From Pratylenchus scribneri (lineage: Eukaryota > Nematoda > Chromadorea > Rhabditida > Pratylenchidae), in NCBI GenBank assembly GCA_030063045.1, contig JAQSEB010000139.1:620001-684000 (forward strand): a stretch of 64,000 nt of DNA. Reading direction: 5' to 3'. The position numbers were made by a program, and so were the translations under genes. This document shows positions 59,449 through 64,000 of the stretch, one piece after another (positions within the stretch are counted from its first letter, which is position 1; every line of letters starts with the position of its first letter). Under the pieces are notes generated by a model, which made no database searches, had not been told where the DNA came from, and saw only the letters and a program-made list of their open reading frames with translations.

Positions 59449-61179
59449 TCATGTCATTCCAAGGTTGAATTTGTTCGTCTGAAATTATGGAAAATTTTAA
59501 GGATTTTATTTAATTTGTTGAAATAAGTATTCGTCAAAATAATAATAAATGGTTTAATGGTTTGGTTAATTAGAGTTTTATTCACAAACCATATACCCAA
59601 TCGGATAGAGCCGGTCAAGTATATAATTTTAATGGCTTGGTCAAAATTAAAGGGCATTAAACGGTTTAAAACCGGTTTTGGTTCAATTCAAATTTATTTA
59701 AATAAGCAAAAAAAATCATTTGCCTTAGCCGGGTATCGAACCGTCGACCCGAGGTGACAATGTTCGGCGGTTTAACCGACTGAGCTACTTGGTAGTTGGA
59801 TGGCCGAATAAGTTAAAACATAAACACAATGATTTATTTTGATAAGATCGATCGGTTAGGGTTGGGTATAAGGTTTAAGTATAGGTCATTAAATCGTTAT
59901 AAACATTTCGATATTTTCAATGGTTTTTCTACATTTTCAATGTTTTTTCTAATTTTTAATGTTTCCAAAAATTTCAAAAACGCAAACCTGAACGATGCCA
60001 ATAATCATGCCGAATAGGCCAATAGCACTGGCAAAAATTTCAATGATTAAAATTTTGACAAAAAGTGCTGGATTGGCCGCATCCGCCAAAGCCGCCCCAG
60101 AGCCAACGACACCTATGAATATGTAGAAGGTGAAAAATTAGGTACTAATTTTGAAGGCTCACCGACTGCCAAACCGCAAACCAAATTGCTGAACCCAACG
60201 GTCAGGCCGCCACCAAAAATTGCATATCCAGCGGCCAAATTCCTTGCCAATATTTCCTTGCTGGCCGCATGCCGATTAAATGGCTAAAAAGTGTGGAAAT
60301 TTAAAATGTTTTAACAAACAAGGGTTCGGATTTTCTTGTTGATGATGGTTCATTCTTTTTACCGAAAGTTGGGAGTTTCCTTTCCGAAACCTTTTGACTT
60401 TTTAATGTTTAATCTTAAATCCTAAACTTACAACATTCGAAAATAGCTGGTCTATTTGGTCATTTGACTATATTTTGGTTTGAGTTTAACCAATTTTAAC
60501 ATATGGTTTTATTTTAAACCAATAAACAAAAACCGGTTTAAACCGTTTAATACTATTTAATTTTGACTAAACCATTAAAAATTATCAACCAATTCAATGG
60601 GTCCTTGACCAGCTCTATCCAATTTGGGATTTGACATTATATATGGTTTATTGAATTTAAATTCAAAGATTAAAGTTATTTTAGCAAAAAATTCCCATAA
60701 TTAGATGTAGTATTTAATATAAAGATCATACTGCAAGTTTTCCGGCGAAAACGAAAGCCATGATGATGCCGAATATTGCAACAGCTTCACAGAAGATAAT
60801 GGAGACCAAATTTTTTGTACGAATTCTGGGCGCTTTAACGCCGCCGCCAAGAATGGAAGAACCGGTCGTGAAAATTCCCCTAAAAATTGTTTATATTTTA
60901 AAAATGTAAACATAATAATGTGGGCAAACCATCCGGCGCCAATAACAGAGAGTGAGAGGGAGGCGGCAATGCCAATTCCGGCCCATAAATGTGGCGGTGT
61001 TTCGGTCAAAAGCCAGCCAATATCGAAGCGATCGCCTTGCCCAGTGAGCATGTAGTAAAGTCCTAAAATTTGAATAATTTTTTTACTAAACTTTGAGAAT
61101 TAAACAAACCCATCATCAGCAGAATGGAAGCTCCCGTTGCGGTAAGGGCATAGAAGGTGCGCAATGCTACAGCGGACAT
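59449..61179 (-). CDS. vha-4: V-type ATPase 21-kDa proteolipid subunit c''
   Basis: This is a subunit of the V0 proton-conducting ring. The six exons on the minus strand are 61179-61110, 61062-60930, 60879-60732, 60283-60163, 60112-59988 and 59478-59449, totalling 627 nt and 208 aa (about 205 in man). Five hydrophobic helices are present. [20 protein letters not shown] and [12 protein letters not shown] carry the proton-binding Glu, and [18 protein letters not shown] and [17 protein letters not shown] match the family throughout. The last exon encodes only TNKFNLGMT and aligns with the conserved short C-terminus; reading past the fifth exon instead would give a different tail and stop. Intron 5 carries SINE copy E and intron 3 a SINE tail. 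A possible trans-splice acceptor (TATTTTTAG) lies near 61213 on the minus strand. Confidence 0.95.
59550..59795 (-). mobile_element. tRNA-derived SINE, copy E
   Basis: The minus strand reads TAGCTCAGTCGGTTAAACCG (A box, about 59787-59768) and GGTTCGATACCC (B box, about 59742-59731), then the family tail with GGTTTAAACCG and GGTATATGG. It lies in the last vha-4 intron. Confidence 0.87.
60480..60655 (+). mobile_element. SINE tail fragment (no tRNA head)
   Basis: The family tail in plus orientation (CCGGTTTAAACCGTTTAATA, TTGACTAAACCATTAAAAAT, GACCAGCTCTATCCAATT) lies inside a vha-4 intron. No A or B box. Confidence 0.75.
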
Positions 61180-61757
61180 TTTTTTTTATTTTATTTGTCC
61201 AAAAATTAATCTTCTAAAAATAAAAATTATCAATTTCTTTAATTATATTGTTTTGTTCCGGTTCTTAAGGTCTTTATTTGGGTAATATTCCGTAAATTTT
61301 CTAAATTCCCTTCCCGAGTGAAGTGTGATTAAAATTCGATTTTTGTTCTCCATCGAGAGGAAAAAAAAGCGCTCTCTCTAGCTTAGTATTCAGGAAATTC
61401 GCTATAAAAACTGGATGCGGGCATGAGAGTGAAAGTGAAGGATGGATGGATAACTCGAGAGCCGAGAGAATAAAATGGGATTAGCTTATGGAAAATCTTT
61501 AAATGCCAAAATAAAAAGTCAGCATTTATTTTTACAGAAAAATTTGGGCTGATCAGGGAAGACTTATGAATATTTATAACTTCTTTTTAGAATTAAAAAA
61601 TAATAAAAACTAGTCTTTAAAATTATTAAAGTAATTTATGTCGATGAATCTAATAAGTAGATTATTCCATTATTTGTTGATTTTAGAGCTCTGAATGACA
61701 ACATCAACAGTTATTTTAAAACCAAATATCGATTGTTTTTTATGGGATTAGGATTTA
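61180..61757. other. Intergenic region 5' of vha-4
   Basis: This should contain the vha-4 promoter. No other gene is seen. Confidence 0.5.
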
Positions 61758-61766
61758 GGAGAAAGA

Positions 61767-62800
61767 CGGTCGGTAATGTTTGAGCGCCAGCGACTTTGAC
61801 GAGTCATAACTAGGGGGCGGATTTTTATTGATATCAATATTTTTCTTGCGAACTTAAAATAGCTTTAAACCAACATAAAACATGTTTTTATCAAGGTTTT
61901 AGTTGATTTGCATGAACTTTTATGTCAATATTCATCAATATTTTGCCATTTTTTGATCGTCAATATTGATATCAATATTTCGGCATTTTTTGACAATTTT
62001 TGGCCATTTTTGTCAATATTTTGAAGATTTTAGAAAAAAATTGAAATTTTTTGAAAAAAATCGAAAAATTTTTTTTTAAAATTTTGAAAATTTTTAGAAA
62101 AATTTTGAGAATTTCTTAAAAAATTTAAGGAAAAAGTTCATTTTGTAATTTTTTGAAAATAATTAATGAAAAATTGATTTTGGAAATTTTTTTAAAAATT
62201 ATTGATGTGTGTAAAAATTTTTAGGAAATGGATTTTGAAATTTTTTGAATAAAAACTTTGAAATATGAATAATTTTTGATTGAGGATAATGAAAAATATT
62301 TTTTTCGAAATTTTTATAATATAGCGATTTTTAAAAAAAATTTTCATCAATATTTCATCAATATTTTGCCTATTTTTGCAAATTATATCAATATTTTGAC
62401 AATTTTATGTCAATATTTTATGCCTATATTTCGGAATTCTATATCAATATAAATCCGCCCCCTAGTCATAACTCAGCGAAAAAGAAACCATTTGAGACAA
62501 TCTTGGTATCATTGGATAGAGCTAATCAAACTCTATTAAATGACATATAGCAATTTATGAAAAGTTAATTATCCTCTTAATTACAAGCTTCTAAATAAGA
62601 AAAACTGACTTTTATTCACTTTTTCGACTTCAAGTCACTAAAATTTTCATTTATCAAAAAACTTTATCCACTATTCAATAGAGCTTGAATAGCTCTATCC
62701 AATGATACCAAGATTGCCTCAAATGGTTTCTTCTTTGCTGAGTTATGACTTGTCAAAGTCGCTGGCACTCAAACGTGCGGCGCTCAAACGTTCTGGCCCG
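61767..62800. mobile_element. Mutator-type miniature element (outer, nested pair)
   Basis: The ends CGGTCGGTAATGTTTGAGCG (61767-61786) and, reversed, CGGGCCAGAACGTTTGAGCG match at 15 of 20 positions. GGAGAAAGA is duplicated at 61758-61766 and 62801-62809 (9 bp), as for Mutator-type elements. The arms continue with GCCAGCGACTTTGAC, AGTCATAACTCAGC and ACCATTTGAG. It is interrupted by the element at 61812-62463. Confidence 0.85.
61812..62463. mobile_element. Miniature element nested in the previous one
   Basis: The ends are AGGGGGCGGATTTTTATTGA and, reversed, AGGGGGCGGATTTATATTGA. AGTCATAACT is duplicated at 61802-61811 and 62464-62473 (10 bp). The uninterrupted right arm of the host palindrome shows the empty site (GAGTTATGACTTGTCAAAG), which proves the insertion. 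The interior is rich in ATATCAATATTTTG. Confidence 0.9.
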
Positions 62801-62809
62801 GGAGAAAGA

Positions 62810-64000
62810 TGAATACCTATTATGAGTTGATATGTAAAATATATGATAGACGAGTTGTTTGTTGATTAACATGCTTGCTATTGATTAATGGATTAAGGAG
62901 AAGGATGAAGATTTAATGACGAATGTGTTGATTAACATACTTGACACTGATCTATATGATGTGGATTGTAGGTAGAATTGTGGTATAGTTTGGTTGTAGT
63001 TGTACGGATTTATTGATTTTCTGAGATATCGTATTAATAAGTAGTACTGTACTGAAAGCTAGAAAATTCTAGAATGAACTAGATCTTTTTGATCAATAAA
63101 AATCTCTATTTTCATGCAAACATCTACCTAAAATTATTCACATCTCACTCCACTGTCCAGGGGGGTATTTCAATTATGGCGGGAACTTGGTACTTGTTCC
63201 AAGTAACTTGTTCCAAGTTCAAGTTCCAAGTGCAAGTTCCCTTGTTTCAATTATTTGCCCAAAATCTTTCCAAGTTACAAGTTAAATTTTCCAAGTAAGC
63301 GATTCCAAGTTCCAAGTAGCAAGCACATGCATTTCAATTCCTTTTCATCTACTTGGAATAATTTTTGCTCACTTGGAAAGTAATTGAAACGCAGGGGAAG
63401 GGTTTTGCCCTTTGCCTTCGCCTTCTATTATATTCTTGGCCATTGAGTAAATTATAATTCGAGAATTATTCTTATTAGAAAATTTTTAAAATTTCAGAGA
63501 TTATTTTCTAAATAATTTTCTATATGGGATAATTTTTTAAAAATTTTTCTACGAATTTTTACATTCACAAATATAAGCGTGAAATTCGTCAATCTTTCTA
63601 TTTAAAAAAATTCAGAATTTAGAAAATAAGTGAAAATTTGATATCAAATTAAAAAGCTGAAAGAGAGCTACCGAATGATATATAATTTTCTTAAATTAAT
63701 TTAAAATTAATAAAGATATAGCTAAAAAAAGACAAAAAATTAGAAATGAATTCATCTTATTTTGTAAAATCATATTTCTGAAAGATATGAACAATTTCAT
63801 TAATTTTATATATCATTCGAAAGCTTAAATTTTGCCATTTAAAATGACATAAAAATTATGGAAAATGGTCTTCTTAGTCAATAATTATGAAAGGGCAAAC
63901 TTCTATGCGCTCGATTATATTCACACAAATGGAACAAGGACAAAAAAATTTTTGGAAGCTTTTAAAAATTTCCAAAAAAAAATTTTAGACATTCCAGCAT
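62810..64000. other. Intergenic, no gene seen
   Basis: AT-rich sequence to the window end. It contains the fold-back at 63165-63400 and a weak inverted repeat at about 63650-63830 (CGAATGATATATAA facing TTATATATCATTCG). Confidence 0.5.
63165..63400. mobile_element. Fold-back element, relative of 18343-18486
   Basis: TATTTCAATTA near the left end faces AGTAATTGAAACGCAGG at the right. The interior repeats ACTTGTTCCAAGT, CAAGTTCCAAG and CTTTCCAAGTTAC, the same words as the element at 18343. Confidence 0.65.

Overview
The window is nuclear DNA of an AT-rich invertebrate, almost certainly a nematode. The reasons are: genes cut by many tiny introns (mostly 38-60 nt) with TTTCAG/TTTTAG acceptors; splice-acceptor signals a few bases 5' of several start codons, as expected for spliced-leader trans-splicing; a nematode cuticle-collagen N-terminal domain; and closely spaced same-strand genes that look like operons. 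Genus cannot be assigned from the sequence alone. Exon models below were built by hand; in nearly every gene the exon lengths sum to an exact multiple of three and the joined protein follows the known family.

Layout. (1) 911-5262, minus: PP2A regulatory subunit B56. (2) 6702-9564: a complete Mutator-like DNA transposon (MULE) with ~200-bp inverted repeats, a candidate 10-bp target duplication and an intact 10-exon transposase gene. (3) 9749-10767, plus: splicing factor CWC15, with one apparent 1-bp frameshift. (4) 10937-15340, plus: SLC37-type sugar-phosphate exchanger. (5) 16126-18065, minus: an RGG-repeat protein built from tandemly duplicated phase-1 exons. (6) 18343-18630: two GC-rich fold-back elements, then 18826-26380: a ~7.55-kb, 24-bp satellite with higher-order structure. 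(7) 28069-29043, plus: a small predicted single-pass membrane protein. (8) 29-35 kb: gene-poor, filled with degenerate local repeats. (9) 35001-46389, plus: Kruppel-like zinc-finger transcription factor with large repeat-rich introns. (10) 47421-48886: non-autonomous hAT element containing a second nested element. (11) 48982-55814, plus: peptide O-xylosyltransferase (SQV-6 type). (12) 56068-57817, plus: cysteamine dioxygenase-like protein (ADO), probably in an operon with the xylosyltransferase. (13) 58183-59056, plus: N-terminal part of a cuticle collagen whose Gly-X-Y domain is missing. (14) 59449-61179, minus: V-ATPase proteolipid subunit c''. (15) 61767-62800: nested Mutator-type miniature elements.

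The genes are mostly housekeeping (phosphatase, spliceosome, V-ATPase, sugar-phosphate transport, proteoglycan initiation, thiol oxidation) and do not form one pathway. The unusual content is repetitive: a tRNA-derived SINE family (five copies with pol III boxes), a separate family carrying only B-box-like motifs in two introns, and a group of satellites (24-bp giant array plus 38-bp arrays in introns of three genes) that share a TTTCCGGAA core. Several insertions can be ordered in time because target duplications and nesting are readable.
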